From Flavimobilis massiliensis (GTDB lineage: Bacteria > Actinomycetota > Actinomycetes > Actinomycetales > Cellulomonadaceae), in the NCBI RefSeq assembly GCF_900240335.1, contig NZ_LT964979.1, positions 1,550,001-1,614,000 of the forward strand: 64,000 bases of DNA, in the 5' to 3' direction. The notes under the pieces are model-generated. The model worked only from the letters and a program-made list of their open reading frames with translations. It was not told the DNA's origin and made no database searches. Within the stretch, counting starts at the first letter, position 1; each line of letters starts with the position of its first letter. Shown one piece after another: positions 50,274 to 59,458 of the stretch. The position numbers and the translations under genes are program-made.

Positions 50274-51437
50274 TCAGAGTGCGAGCCCGACGAGCACGGG
50301 CTCCGGCTCGAGCCGCACGCCGAAACGCTCGAGAACCCCGTCACGCACCGTCCGTGCAAGCTCGACGACATCCGCCGCCGTCGCACCGCCGCGGTTCGTG
50401 AGCGCAAGCGTGTGCCGTGTCGAGAGCCGTGCCGCGCTCGCCTCGCCGTCGAGGCCGAAGCCCTTGCCGAAGCCCGCGTGCTCGATGAGCCACGCGGCCG
50501 ACGTCTTGACGAGACCTGGGTCGACCGCACCGAGGCTCGGCCCCGTCGTCGCCGCAGGCAACGCCGAACGCACCTCGAAACGCGGCGCGCCCTCGGGCAG
50601 CCCGCCCGCGAGCGCGACCGGCAGGACCGGGTTCGTGAAGAACGAGCCTGCGCTCCACCTGTCGTGGTCCGCAGCGTGCTCGCCCACCCCGGCCGCGAGC
50701 ATGCCCTTCGCTCCGCGCAGCTCGAGGACCGCCGCACGGACGTCGGCCGTCGGGACGCGCTCCCCGACCTCGACACCGAGGCGGCGCGCGAGCTCCGCGT
50801 ACGCGACGCCCGGGGAGAGCGTGCCGAGCCGCGTCTGGAAGCCGACCTCGAGGACGACCCAGCGCGGCGAGGGGCGCCAGGAGCGCCCCTCGGCGTCCGC
50901 GACCGTCGACCGCTTGAAGACCGACGTGCGGTAGCCGAGCCCGAGCTCGCCCACCGCGAGTGTCCGCACGCGCTGCTCCGCACGGTCCCACACGCGCACG
51001 GTCGACAGGACCCCCGCGACCTCCTGGCCGTACGCGCCGATGTTCTGCACGGGCGCCGCACCGACAGTGCCGGGGATGCCCGAGAGCGCCTCGAGCCCGA
51101 TCCACTGCTCCGCGACGGCCTGCTCGACGAGCGCGTCCCACCCGTGCCCGGCCGGCACGCGGAAGCTGCCGCCGCCGCACGAGTCGACCATGTCGACCGT
51201 CACGCCCTCGCGCACGTCCTGGATGACGACACCGTCGAACCCTTCGTCCGCGACGACGAGGTTCGAGCCGCCGCCGAGGACGAGGACAGGCACCCCGTCC
51301 GCGTCGGCCGCCCGGACCGCGTCGACGAGCTCGGCCTCGGACGACGCCCGCACGAGCGAGCGCGCTGGGCCGCCGACGCGCAGCGTCGTGAGGTCGGAGA
51401 GCAGGGGTGCGTGGGGGGTGGCGTCGGTCGAGGTCAC
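50274..51437 (-). CDS. murB: UDP-N-acetylmuramate dehydrogenase MurB
   Basis: MurB reduces UDP-GlcNAc-enolpyruvate to UDP-MurNAc with FAD and NADPH in peptidoglycan synthesis. The 387-residue type I enzyme shows LGGGSNLVVADEGFDG (FAD binding), GIPGTVGAAPVQNIGAYGQE, the catalytic-serine segment SAGSFFTNP and C-terminal EPEPVLVGL. GTG start 51435-51437 with TACCGT six bases upstream, suggesting a leaderless transcript. Confidence 0.94.
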   Translation of the reverse strand: MTSTDATPHAPLLSDLTTLRVGGPARSLVRASSEAELVDAVRAADADGVPVLVLGGGSNLVVADEGFDGVVIQDVREGVTVDMVDSCGGGSFRVPAGHGWDALVEQAVAEQWIGLEALSGIPGTVGAAPVQNIGAYGQEVAGVLSTVRVWDRAEQRVRTLAVGELGLGYRTSVFKRSTVADAEGRSWRPSPRWVVLEVGFQTRLGTLSPGVAYAELARRLGVEVGERVPTADVRAAVLELRGAKGMLAAGVGEHAADHDRWSAGSFFTNPVLPVALAGGLPEGAPRFEVRSALPAATTGPSLGAVDPGLVKTSAAWLIEHAGFGKGFGLDGEASAARLSTRHTLALTNRGGATAADVVELARTVRDGVLERFGVRLEPEPVLVGLAL

Positions 51438-51505
51438 CCAACCACGGTACGCCTCGCACACCCGCGCAGCCCGCCGGTCCGCAGGGGCACCCGGCCGCAG
51501 TGGCG

Positions 51506-52729
51506 TCAGCGCGCCGCGGCGCGCTGGGCCTCCGGGCTGTCCGGGAGCGGCTTCGCGACGCCGGCGAGCACGAGCCCGAGCGCGATCGGCGCAAGGATGA
51601 CGAGGAGCGCCGACCGGTAGCCGACGTGCTCCGCGAGCATGCCGATGAGCGGCGGGCCCATGAAGAACGCGGTGTAGCCGATCGTCGAGACGACAGAGAC
51701 GCGGCCCGCAGCGCGCACGGGGTCGTCGGCCGCCGCGCTCATGCCGACAGGGAAGCCGAGTGCCGCACCCATGCCCCACAGCACGACACCGACGAACGCG
51801 AGCGGCAGCCACGGCACGAGCGCGAAGACCGCGAGGCCCGCGAACGCGAGAGCGCTCGCGAGCCGCAGGACCGTGACGCGCCCGAAGCGGTCGAGGAGCG
51901 GCGTCCCGAGCAGCCGCATGGCCGTCATCGCGGTGAGGAAGACGCTGAGCGTCGCCGCGCCGACCGCGTCGGTCTGCGTGAACCCGTCGACGACCGCGAG
52001 CCCGACCCAGTCGTTCGCCGACCCCTCCGTGAGCGCCGCCGCGAGCACCACGAGACCGATGAGCAACGTGCGCGGCTCGAGCCACGCGCCGAAGACGTTG
52101 TGGCGGGGCGCGTCGGGCGTTGTGCGGGCGCTCGCGAGGGCGTCGTCGGGCAGGAGCCCGCGGACCGCGACGAGCACGACGACGAACGAGAACGAGATCG
52201 CGATCGTCAGGTGCCACGGCACCGGGAGCCCCGCGAGCGCCGCGAGCGCGCCGAGACCCGAGCCGATGATCGTGCCGAACGAGAAGCCGGCGTGCAGGCG
52301 CGGCATGAGCGTCCGACCAAGCCGCTGCTCGACGACCGCACCCTCGAGATTCATCGCGGCGTCCCACACCCCCGTGCCGACGCCGACGAGGACGAGCGCC
52401 GCACGCAGGAGCATCGCCTCGTCGACCGCGAGCGCAAGCGCGGCGAGCAGCATGCCCGTGGTGTTGATGAGCGCGAAGACGACGATCGTCCGGCGTGCGC
52501 CGAGACGTGATGTGATCCATCCCGACAGCGGCAGCGCGGCGACCGAACCGAGCGCCGCCATGAGGAGCAACACGCCCATCTGCGCCTCGGAGAACCCGAG
52601 CATCGTCCGGGTCGTCGGCAGCCGCGACGCCCACGAGGCGAAGTTGAAGCCGTTGAGGACGAAGATCGCAAAGACGGCCCAGGCAGCGACCGTGACGTCG
52701 CGGCCGGGATGCGGGTGCGTGGAGGTCAC
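51506..52729 (-). CDS. MFS transporter (YbjJ-like), second of a tandem pair
   Basis: 407 residues, 12 predicted transmembrane helices. Signature stretches LTEGSANDWVGLAVVDGF and PVRAAGRVSVVSTIGYTAFF place it in the YbjJ-like MFS group of unknown substrate. GTG start overlaps the upstream MFS stop by 4 bases. It shares the same motifs with its neighbour, so the two arose by duplication; they form one operon under the LacI-controlled promoter. Confidence 0.85.
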   Translation of the reverse strand: MTSTHPHPGRDVTVAAWAVFAIFVLNGFNFASWASRLPTTRTMLGFSEAQMGVLLLMAALGSVAALPLSGWITSRLGARRTIVVFALINTTGMLLAALALAVDEAMLLRAALVLVGVGTGVWDAAMNLEGAVVEQRLGRTLMPRLHAGFSFGTIIGSGLGALAALAGLPVPWHLTIAISFSFVVVLVAVRGLLPDDALASARTTPDAPRHNVFGAWLEPRTLLIGLVVLAAALTEGSANDWVGLAVVDGFTQTDAVGAATLSVFLTAMTAMRLLGTPLLDRFGRVTVLRLASALAFAGLAVFALVPWLPLAFVGVVLWGMGAALGFPVGMSAAADDPVRAAGRVSVVSTIGYTAFFMGPPLIGMLAEHVGYRSALLVILAPIALGLVLAGVAKPLPDSPEAQRAAAR

Positions 52730-54039
52730 GAGAGCGGTTCCTTGGGGTCGTGCGTGCCCGCGGGCGCGGGGACCGGGGTGCGGCGGTCGTCGTCCTCAGG
52801 GGACGACGGCGGAGCGGGGACGAGCGGAGCGGGGGCAGGCTCCGGCACGAGCGGCCGTGCGCGGCCCGCAGCGAGGAGGGCGGCGACGAGCGGGACGAGC
52901 ACGAGCATGAGGGCCGCGCGCGTCGTGAGGTGCTCCGCAACGAAGCCGAGCAGCGGCGGAGCTGCGATCGACGCGATCGACGCGAAGGCGGAGACGACCG
53001 AGACGCGGCCGGCAGCGCGAACCGGGTCGTCGGAGGCTGCGGCGATGACGAGCGGGTACGCGAGCGCCGCCCCGAAACCCCAGAGCGCGACGCCAACTGC
53101 CGCGACCGCGATCCCGGGTGCGAGCCCGAACGTCGTGAGGCCGAGGATCGAGACGAGCGCGGACCCGCGAAGCACCGCGACCCGTCCCCAGCGGTCGACG
53201 AGACCTGCTCCCGCGAGCCGGAACGCGGTCATCGAGCCGAGAAAGACGCCGAAGACGACGGCGCCCACGGCCTCGCTCCCGCCAAGGTCGTCGACGACCG
53301 CGATCGAGAGCCAGTCGTTCGCGGACCCCTCGGACATCGACGCGGCGAGCACGACGACGCCGAGGAGCAGCGTGCGGGGCTCGCGCCACGCGGCGAGGCC
53401 CGTGCGCGCGGCACGCTTGTCGCCCACCCGTCCGGCGACGGGAACGCTCGCGCGGGCGACGACGGGGGGCAGGGCGAGCACGCGCCATGCGACGACGACG
53501 AGGACGGACGCGCCGAGCTGCGCGGCCGCGGGGACGCCGAGCGCCGAGCACGCGGCGCCCACGCCCGTGCCGGCGAGCGCGCCGACGGAGAAGAACGCGT
53601 GGAACTGCGGGAGGATCGTGCGTCCGACCGCCCGCTCGATCGCGGCCGACTCAAGGTTGAACGGCACGTTGTTGAGGGCCCAGGTCGCGCCGTTGAGGAA
53701 GATCCCGGCGGCGACGAGCGGGACGGAGCCGAGCTGGACGCCGAGCGCGAGGAGCGTGAGGGCGGTCCCGAACCCGACGGTCGAGACGTGGAGGATGCGG
53801 GCGCTCCCGAAGCGTTCGACGAGCGGGCCTGCGGCCGCGACGACGAGGAGCGACCCGACGGACCCGACGACGAGGACGAGCCCGAGCAGACCCTCCGTGA
53901 GTCCGAGGCCCGCACGGATCGAGGGGAGGCGCGAGAGCCAGCTCGACATCATGAGCCCGAGGAGTGCGAAGAGGCTCACGAGGGCCCAGCGGGCGCGTGA
54001 GGTCTGGGCGGCGATCGTGGCGTCGGGGGCGTGCGTCAT
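52726..54039 (-). CDS. MFS transporter (YbjJ-like), first of a tandem pair
   Basis: 437 residues, 12 predicted helices, with MSEGSANDWLSIAVVDDL and PVRAAGRVSVVSAFASI, matching its downstream paralogue. The C-terminal ~35 residues are a Pro-rich cytoplasmic tail (PEPAPAPLVPAPP) absent from the second copy. ATG at 54037-54039. The promoter and LacI operator lie immediately upstream. Substrate unknown; a sugar is plausible from the LacI neighbour. Confidence 0.85.
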   Translation of the reverse strand: MTHAPDATIAAQTSRARWALVSLFALLGLMMSSWLSRLPSIRAGLGLTEGLLGLVLVVGSVGSLLVVAAAGPLVERFGSARILHVSTVGFGTALTLLALGVQLGSVPLVAAGIFLNGATWALNNVPFNLESAAIERAVGRTILPQFHAFFSVGALAGTGVGAACSALGVPAAAQLGASVLVVVAWRVLALPPVVARASVPVAGRVGDKRAARTGLAAWREPRTLLLGVVVLAASMSEGSANDWLSIAVVDDLGGSEAVGAVVFGVFLGSMTAFRLAGAGLVDRWGRVAVLRGSALVSILGLTTFGLAPGIAVAAVGVALWGFGAALAYPLVIAAASDDPVRAAGRVSVVSAFASIASIAAPPLLGFVAEHLTTRAALMLVLVPLVAALLAAGRARPLVPEPAPAPLVPAPPSSPEDDDRRTPVPAPAGTHDPKEPLS

Positions 54040-54129
54040 GGAGCTCTCGAGTCGGGGGCGCGGGGCTGCGCAGGGTGGGTGCGTGCGGCTGGATGCACAT
54101 GGCGGGGGCCGGCACTGCGACCCATGCCT

Positions 54130-54145
54130 CTCGAAACGTTTCGAG
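54130..54145. promoter_or_regulatory. LacI-family operator
   Basis: CTCGAAACGTTTCGAG is a perfect 16-bp palindrome with the central CG and AAACGTTT core typical of LacI/PurR-type operators. It lies 8 bases downstream of the -10 box of the MFS promoter, over the transcription start, and between the divergent lacI-type and MFS genes. Confidence 0.8.
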
Positions 54146-54153
54146 CGATCTCC

Positions 54154-54183
54154 AGTGTCCGACGCGACCACACCCGGGGTCAA
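54154..54183 (-). promoter_or_regulatory. Promoter of the MFS operon
   Basis: On the minus strand TTGACC (54178-54183) and GACACT (54154-54159) are 18 bases apart. The LacI operator begins just past the expected start, so binding would block initiation. Confidence 0.6.
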
Positions 54184-54296
54184 CGCGCCCCACGTAAAAT
54201 CTTGGCCAAGCGCGCGTCGTGGCACCGTTCGCCGTCCGACCCTCCCCTCAGGGATACTGGACACGACGCACACCACCGCCCGACCGAGGAGCACCC

Positions 54297-55394
54297 ATGT
54301 CCCACGCGCGACCGACGCTCACCGACGTCGCCCGCGCCGCCGGTGTGTCCGTCTCCACCGCGTCCCTCGCGTTCTCGGCCTCCGGACCCATCGCCGACAG
54401 CACCCGCGCCAAGGTGCTCGACGCGGCCACCGAACTCGGCTACGGCGGCCCCAACCCCGCCGGCCGCCAGCTTCGCTCCGGGCGCTACGACATCGTCGGC
54501 GTCGTCATCGGTGACAAGCTCAAACGGTCATTCCGCGACCCGGTCTCCGTCCAGGTCCTCGACGGCCTCACCTCAGCCCTCGGCGAGGCCGACCTCGGCG
54601 TCCTCCTCGTTCCCGGCGTCGAGTCGTACGTCGACGGTGAGATCGGCGTCGACCCACTCCTCACGACCGCCGGGATGGACGTCGCCGTCCTCATCTGGGG
54701 CGCCCACACGTCCGACCCGCGCGTCGAGACCCTCCGCAGGCGCGGCATCCCCATCGTCGTCGGCGAGGGCAACGAGGTCGAAGGTTCCTCGCTCGTCGAG
54801 ATCGACGACCACGGCGGGGTCGTCGCGACGATCGAGCACCTCACCGGGCTCGGCCACGAGCGCTTCGTCACCATCACGCTGCCGTTCCGTATGGGACGGC
54901 GCGAAGGCTGGGTCGACGACGCCCGGCGCGAGCTCGTCGACTGGACGCCGACCCGGCACCGGCTCGACGCCGTCATCGGCTCGGGCGTCGACCTCGTCGG
55001 CATCTACGAGACCGAGGCCTCGCTCGTCGAGAACGGCGCCGCCGCGATGCGCGCAATCCTCGAGCGCTTCCCCGACCCCGCAACCCGCCCCACCGCGGTC
55101 GTCGCCCAGTCCGACCTCCTCGCCGCCGGGGCCGTCCTCGCCCTGCACGAGGCCGGGCTGCGCGTCCCGGAGGACGTGTCCGTCGCCGGTTTCGACGGGC
55201 TCGACCTGCCGTGGTTTTCGGGCGAGCTCACGACGGTCATCCAGCCCCTCGAGGCCAAGGGCCGCGAGATGGGCCTCGCCGTACGCGCGCTCCTCGCCGA
55301 CGGCACCGTGACGCGCACGACGATGCCCGTCGAGCTGCGCATCGGCACGACGACGGGCCCGCCTCCGGGCGCCGCGGCGCCGCGCGACGCGTAG
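54297..55394 (+). CDS. LacI-family transcriptional regulator
   Basis: 365 residues. N-terminal HTH LTDVARAAGVSVSTASLAFS with hinge helix near residue 50, then a periplasmic-binding-like effector domain containing VSVAGFDGLDLPWFSGELTT. ATG 54297 with GAGGAG upstream is preferred to an in-frame start at 54219. Divergent from the two MFS genes and next to a perfect operator, so it very likely represses that operon in response to an unknown sugar-like ligand. Confidence 0.9.
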   Translation: MSHARPTLTDVARAAGVSVSTASLAFSASGPIADSTRAKVLDAATELGYGGPNPAGRQLRSGRYDIVGVVIGDKLKRSFRDPVSVQVLDGLTSALGEADLGVLLVPGVESYVDGEIGVDPLLTTAGMDVAVLIWGAHTSDPRVETLRRRGIPIVVGEGNEVEGSSLVEIDDHGGVVATIEHLTGLGHERFVTITLPFRMGRREGWVDDARRELVDWTPTRHRLDAVIGSGVDLVGIYETEASLVENGAAAMRAILERFPDPATRPTAVVAQSDLLAAGAVLALHEAGLRVPEDVSVAGFDGLDLPWFSGELTTVIQPLEAKGREMGLAVRALLADGTVTRTTMPVELRIGTTTGPPPGAAAPRDA

Positions 55395-55460
55395 GGCCGC
55401 AGCACCGTAGGACGGCCCCGGGGACGTCCGGGTCGACCTTTGGGGCGAGCAGCCCCGCGG

Positions 55461-55883
55461 TCAGAGGCGGACGACCGCCTGGGCCTTCGCTAGGACTCGC
55501 GCGCCCTCGAAGACGACGGTGAGATCGATACGCACCGTGCCTGCCTCGGCGTCGATCGCGCCGACGACGCCCGTGACCTCGACCGTCGCGGTGCCGGGGT
55601 CCGGCACGACGACGGGACGCGCGAACCGCGTCTGGTAGTCGACGACCCGGCCCGGATCGCCCACCCACTCGCTCACGACCGTTACCGCAAGCCCCATGGT
55701 GAGCATGCCGTGCGCGATGACGCCGGGCAGCCCGACCTCGGTCGCGAACCGCTCGTTCCAGTGGATGGGGTTGAAGTCCCCGCTCGCACCCGCGTAACGG
55801 ACGAGGCGCGCTCGATCGACGTCGATCGAGCGCGAGCCGATCTCCTGGCCGACGGCCAGGTCGGCGAGCACCGGAGTCGTCAT
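55461..55883 (-). CDS. hadB: MaoC-type (R)-3-hydroxyacyl dehydratase subunit HadB
   Basis: 140-residue hotdog-fold protein with the hydratase 2 motif GDFNPIHWNE carrying the catalytic Asp and His. In mycobacteria HadB pairs with HadA in fatty-acid synthase II; here it follows hadA with a 4-base overlap. Full length. A small hairpin (about 55442-55456) lies downstream toward the convergent lacI gene. Confidence 0.9.
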   Translation of the reverse strand: MTTPVLADLAVGQEIGSRSIDVDRARLVRYAGASGDFNPIHWNERFATEVGLPGVIAHGMLTMGLAVTVVSEWVGDPGRVVDYQTRFARPVVVPDPGTATVEVTGVVGAIDAEAGTVRIDLTVVFEGARVLAKAQAVVRL

Positions 55884-56335
55884 GCGTTCTCCCCACGGAC
55901 GGCGAGCGTCGAGCGGACCGTCGCGACGTGGTCGGAAAGCGTGGCGTCGCCGTAGAGCTCGCAGCGCGTCGTCACCATGGCGAGCCCGGCGCGCTCGGTG
56001 ATCGAGTCGACGTGGAGCACCGTCGTGATCTCGTCGCCCGCGACGATGGGGCGCGTGTGCGTGAAGCGCTCGTCGGCGTGGACGACGCGGCTGAAGTCGA
56101 TGCCGGCGTCAGGGTCCTCGATGAGCTGAGCCTCGGCGGCCTGCGCGATGATCACCGCGAACGTCGGGGATGCGACGAGGTCCGTATAGCCAGCAGCCCG
56201 TGCTGCCACGAGGTCGTGGTGCACGGGCTGGGTCGCGGCCGTGGCCGCTGCAAGCTCCCTGACCTTCGCCCGGCCCACCTGATAGGGGTCGGTGGGCGCG
56301 TACTCACGGCCAGCGTAGGACGCGTTGATAGCCAC
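55880..56335 (-). CDS. hadA: HadA-like non-catalytic hotdog subunit
   Basis: 151-residue FAS1-like dehydratase partner: REYAPTDPYQVGRAKVRELA at the N-terminus and AAGYTDLVASPTFAVIIA in the middle. It lacks the D-x-N-x-x-H catalytic motif present in HadB, as expected for HadA. Between rpmG and hadB, the same order as in many actinobacteria including those without mycolic acids. Confidence 0.88.
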   Translation of the reverse strand: MAINASYAGREYAPTDPYQVGRAKVRELAAATAATQPVHHDLVAARAAGYTDLVASPTFAVIIAQAAEAQLIEDPDAGIDFSRVVHADERFTHTRPIVAGDEITTVLHVDSITERAGLAMVTTRCELYGDATLSDHVATVRSTLAVRGENA

Positions 56336-56367
56336 TCGAGGTCCAGGAGATGCGTGCTGACCGAGGG

Positions 56368-56538
56368 TCAGCGAGTCTCGCGGTGCGCGGTGTGCTTGCC
56401 GCAGCGCGGGCAGAACTTCGCCAGCTCGAGCCGGTCAGGGTTGTTGCGGCGGTTCTTCTTCGTGATGTAGTTGCGCTCCTTGCAGTCCACGCAGGCGAGC
56501 GTGATCTTCGGGCGAACGTCAGCGGACTTGCTAGCCAC
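56368..56538 (-). CDS. rpmG: 50S ribosomal protein L33
   Basis: 56-residue zinc-binding form (C+) of L33 with CVDC and CPRC pairs and KERNYITKKNRRNNPDRLEL. GTG start at 56536-56538 gives VASKSADVRPKITLACVDC; the longer frame runs into the tRNA gene and is rejected. Lies 78 bp downstream of tRNA-Met. Confidence 0.95.
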   Translation of the reverse strand: MASKSADVRPKITLACVDCKERNYITKKNRRNNPDRLELAKFCPRCGKHTAHRETR

Positions 56539-56616
56539 GGTCTTGCCACCTCTCGCACCCTGAGGTGCTTGTCTGATGCTCGGCACGCCGCCGGCCGGCG
56601 CGCTGAAGGTCGTTCT

Positions 56617-56693
56617 TGGTAGCGGAGGCGGGGCTCGAACCCGCGACCTCACGATTATGAGTCGTGCGCTCTGACCAGCTGAGCTACCCCGCC
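56617..56693 (-). tRNA. trnM: tRNA-Met (CAT, elongator type)
   Basis: 77 nt on the minus strand, starting GGCGGGGTAGCTCAGCTGGT, anticodon loop CTCATAA (CAT), T-arm GGGTTCGAGCCCC, acceptor CTCCGCT and encoded ACCA. The 5' G1 pairs with U, unlike initiator tRNA, so it is read as elongator Met. Confidence 0.93.
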
Positions 56694-56779
56694 TCGAACG
56701 ATGTCGTGAGACATCACGTCGGCGATCGACGCCGCGCGCGGGAGCAATCCTCCCACGCGACAGCCTCGCGCACCAACAG

Positions 56780-56851
56780 AGCCCCCGATGGGAATCGGAC
56801 CCATGACCTCAGTCTTACCAAGACTGCGCTCTACCACTGAGCTACGGGGGC
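56780..56851 (-). tRNA. trnT: tRNA-Thr (GGT)
   Basis: 72 nt on the minus strand, starting GCCCCCGTAGCTCAGTGGTA, anticodon loop TTGGTAA (GGT), T-arm GGGTCCGATTCCC, and acceptor CGGGGGC. CCA not encoded. 86 bp upstream of tRNA-Met in the tRNA-Thr-tRNA-Met-rpmG order common in actinobacteria. Confidence 0.93.
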
Positions 56852-57034
56852 AGCGCGAAGAACGATACCTGAGGGCCAGCCTGAAACGAAATCCGCAGGT
56901 CAGAGGCCATTCCTGGCCCCGGCCCGGCACCTGTCGGCCGCCGCGGACGGCACCCGGGGGCGCCATGGACGACTCCCCCGGGTGCCGCACCTCACACCCT
57001 CCTCACGCCTCCCCGCGAGTCACGTCCCCGCGAG

Positions 57035-57904
57035 TCACGGCTCCTCGAGCGCGAGCTCGAGGAGCCGCAGCGCGCCCTCGCGCGAGCGCGCGGCCCCGAT
57101 GAATCCCGCCTTGTGGCAGAACACCGCGTCCTCGACGCCCGTCACCGCCGCGAGCTCGGCGTCGTTGAGCCCCCGCCAGGCCGCGGGAAGGTGCTTGCGG
57201 GAGCCGAACTCCGACCCCTCGGGACGCACCGTCTGGATCGTCCAGTTGCCCGTCGCCCCGGGGAAGACGGTGAAGAGCAGCTCGGGCTGCGCGGTCGCGA
57301 CCGAGCCGTGCGGCATGAACTTCTCGAGCACGACGAACCGCTTGTCGGGCGAAGCCGCGTAGAGCTCCTCGAACTCGTCCTCGGCGGCGAACGCCGAGAC
57401 GTACTGCTGGCGCAGCCGCGCAAGCAGCGTGCGCGCCAAGTCGACCGCGACCCGGAACTGCCCGTCGAACGACTCGTCGTCGCCGAGCGGGTTGAAGAGA
57501 CCGAGCGTCGAGGAGATGTCGAACGGCGGCGTGCCGAAGTCAGAGACCGCGTAGAGGTCCTGCCCGTTGTCGACCGCGTCGATGGCGGTGACGAGGCGGC
57601 GATCGATCTTGCCGTGCACCCGCGCGTCACCACCGCAGTACTCGAGGCCGTAGTGCTGCCAGAGCAACCCGAAGGCCGAGTAGAGGATGCCGCTCGGGCG
57701 GGCACCGGAGCTCTTCTGGTGGTGGTCGAAGCGCAGCGTCCGGACGTCGTAGACGCCGCCGACGTCGAGGACGACGTCGGCCTGCGCGAGCCGCTCAGGG
57801 TCACGCGTGCGCACGACCTCGGCGTCCGGGTGGAGGGAGGTGAGGAGTGCGACGCCGAAGACGTCGTCGGCATGGAACTTGCCGTCATGGGTGGCGATGA
57901 TCAC
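57035..57904 (-). CDS. MYG1-like metal-dependent phosphodiesterase/exonuclease
   Basis: 289-residue protein of the MYG1 (DHH-related) family. N-terminal motif IATHDGKFHADDVFGVALL, central FDHHQKSSGARPSG and AIDAVDNGQDL, and C-terminal VFCHKAGFIGAARSREGAL. Human MYG1 is a mitochondrial RNA exonuclease; the role of bacterial forms is unknown. Full length, ATG start. Confidence 0.85.
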   Translation of the reverse strand: MIIATHDGKFHADDVFGVALLTSLHPDAEVVRTRDPERLAQADVVLDVGGVYDVRTLRFDHHQKSSGARPSGILYSAFGLLWQHYGLEYCGGDARVHGKIDRRLVTAIDAVDNGQDLYAVSDFGTPPFDISSTLGLFNPLGDDESFDGQFRVAVDLARTLLARLRQQYVSAFAAEDEFEELYAASPDKRFVVLEKFMPHGSVATAQPELLFTVFPGATGNWTIQTVRPEGSEFGSRKHLPAAWRGLNDAELAAVTGVEDAVFCHKAGFIGAARSREGALRLLELALEEP

Positions 57905-57990
57905 CCGTCCAGGCTAGGCCACGGCTCCCGCCGTCCGGCTGCGGGCGGTGGTCCCACCGCGCGGGTACCGGTTTCTGGACGTATGGCCGC

Positions 57991-58701
57991 GTGCTGGGAG
58001 TCCTCGAGGGATACACGATCATCGCCGTCGTCCGCGGCTGGTGGCGCAGACCCGTCGGCGAGACGACGATCGGCGCCCTCGGCGCCGGCTATGTCAACGC
58101 CAACAACATCGGCCTGCCCGTCGCGACCTACATCCTCGGTGAGCCCGCCGCCGTCGCCCCCGTGATCCTCGCGCAGCTGCTCCTGCTTGCGCCCGCAGCA
58201 CTCGCCGTCCTCGACGCCGCGTCGTCCGGGACCGTCTCCTGGCGGCGCGTCCTCACCCAGCCCGTCCGCAACCCCATCATCCTCGGCTCCGCCGCCGGGC
58301 TCGCCGCCGCCCTCACCGGCGTCACCGTGCCCGACGTCGTCATGGAACCCCTGCGGATCCTCGGCGGTGGCGCCGTGCCCCTCATGCTCGTCGCCTTCGG
58401 CATCTCGCTCGCCGGAACCCGCCTCCTTAAGGCCGGCACCGACCGCCGCAACGTCACCCTCGCCACAGCACTCAAGCTCATCGGCATGCCGCTCGCCGCG
58501 TGGGCGATCGGCACTGCGCTCGGGCTCGACGGGCACGACCTCTACGTCGTCGTCGTGCTCGCCGCCCTGCCCACCGCGCAGAACGTCCTCAACTACGCGG
58601 ACCGGTACCGCACCGGCCAGGTCGTCGCCCGCGACACGATCGCTCTCACGACGCTCGGCGCACCTCCCGTCATGGCCGTCGTCGCGCTCCTGCTGCACTG
58701 A
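57991..58701 (+). pseudogene. AEC-family permease with an internal deletion
   Basis: Open frame of 236 codons from GTG 57991. The first helix start LGVLEGYTIIAVV joins directly to RGWWRRPVGETTIGALGAGY, which in full AEC (auxin efflux carrier) permeases is about 80-90 residues later; normal length is about 300-320. The second half (NANNIGLPVATYILGEP, ALPTAQNVLNYA) is intact. The in-frame deletion removes about three helices, so transport is probably lost. Next to another gene with internal deletions. Confidence 0.75.
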
Positions 58702-58747
58702 CACCTCGCACCGTGACACGACTCACAGCACGACTATTCTCATGCGC

Positions 58748-59448
58748 ATGACCGACGATGTCCTCATCATCGGCGCGGGACTCGCCGGCCTCGTCACCGC
58801 CGCGACCCTCACAGCGCACGGACGGCGCGTGACGATCCTCGAGCAGGAACCCCGCGCCTCGCTCGGCGGACAGGCCTTCTGATCGTTCGGCGGACTCTTC
58901 CTCGTCGACTCCCCCGAGCAACGACGTCTCGGCGTCAAGGACTCCGTCACGGCATCCGCATCCTCCCCGGGGCCGTCGTCCCTCTGGCTTGACGCCGACG
59001 GGAACCGCCTCCCGCACCCGCTCTACCCCGGCTTCGACGCGCTCGGCGCCCTGCAGCATGTGACGAACCGCGGCGACGACCACTCCTGGTTCGTTCTCAA
59101 CCGCACGATCATGGAGAAGGAGTTCGCGCTCTCCGGCCCCGACCAGAACCCCGACCTCACCGGCAAGGACATACGGCTCCTCCTCGAACGCGTCCGCAAG
59201 GGCGCCGTCGGGCCCGTCACTCGCTTCGCCGACGAGTCCCCCGAGTTCGTCTGGGCGCCCACCGTCGCCGAGCTCGCAGCCGGCATGAACGCCCTCTCGG
59301 GCGAGCAGCGCATCGACGCCGCCGCGCTCGCGCGACTCGTCGCGCTGCGCGACGCCCAGGTGACGTCAGGCCTCGGCAAGGACCCGCAGGTCGTCGCGAC
59401 CGCGGCTGCCTCTTCTCCGGACGCACCGCGGGCGAGGCGATCGGCTGA
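58748..59448 (+). pseudogene. FAD-binding dehydrogenase (KstD-like) with stop codon and two large deletions
   Basis: The N-terminus MTDDVLIIGAGLAGLVTAAT and GGQAF are followed by TGA (58880-58882) where relatives have Trp, then SFGGLFLVDSPEQRRLGVKD continues in frame. After this about 200 residues are missing, a frameshift occurs near 58975, then PHPLYPGFDALGALQHVTNR, EKEFALSGPDQNPDLTGKD and AGMNALSGEQ follow. A second gap of about 140 residues precedes the true C-terminus GCLFSGRTAGEAIG and TGA 59446-59448. Both ends are kept, the middle is gone. Confidence 0.85.
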
Positions 59449-59458
59449 CCGCCGCGGC

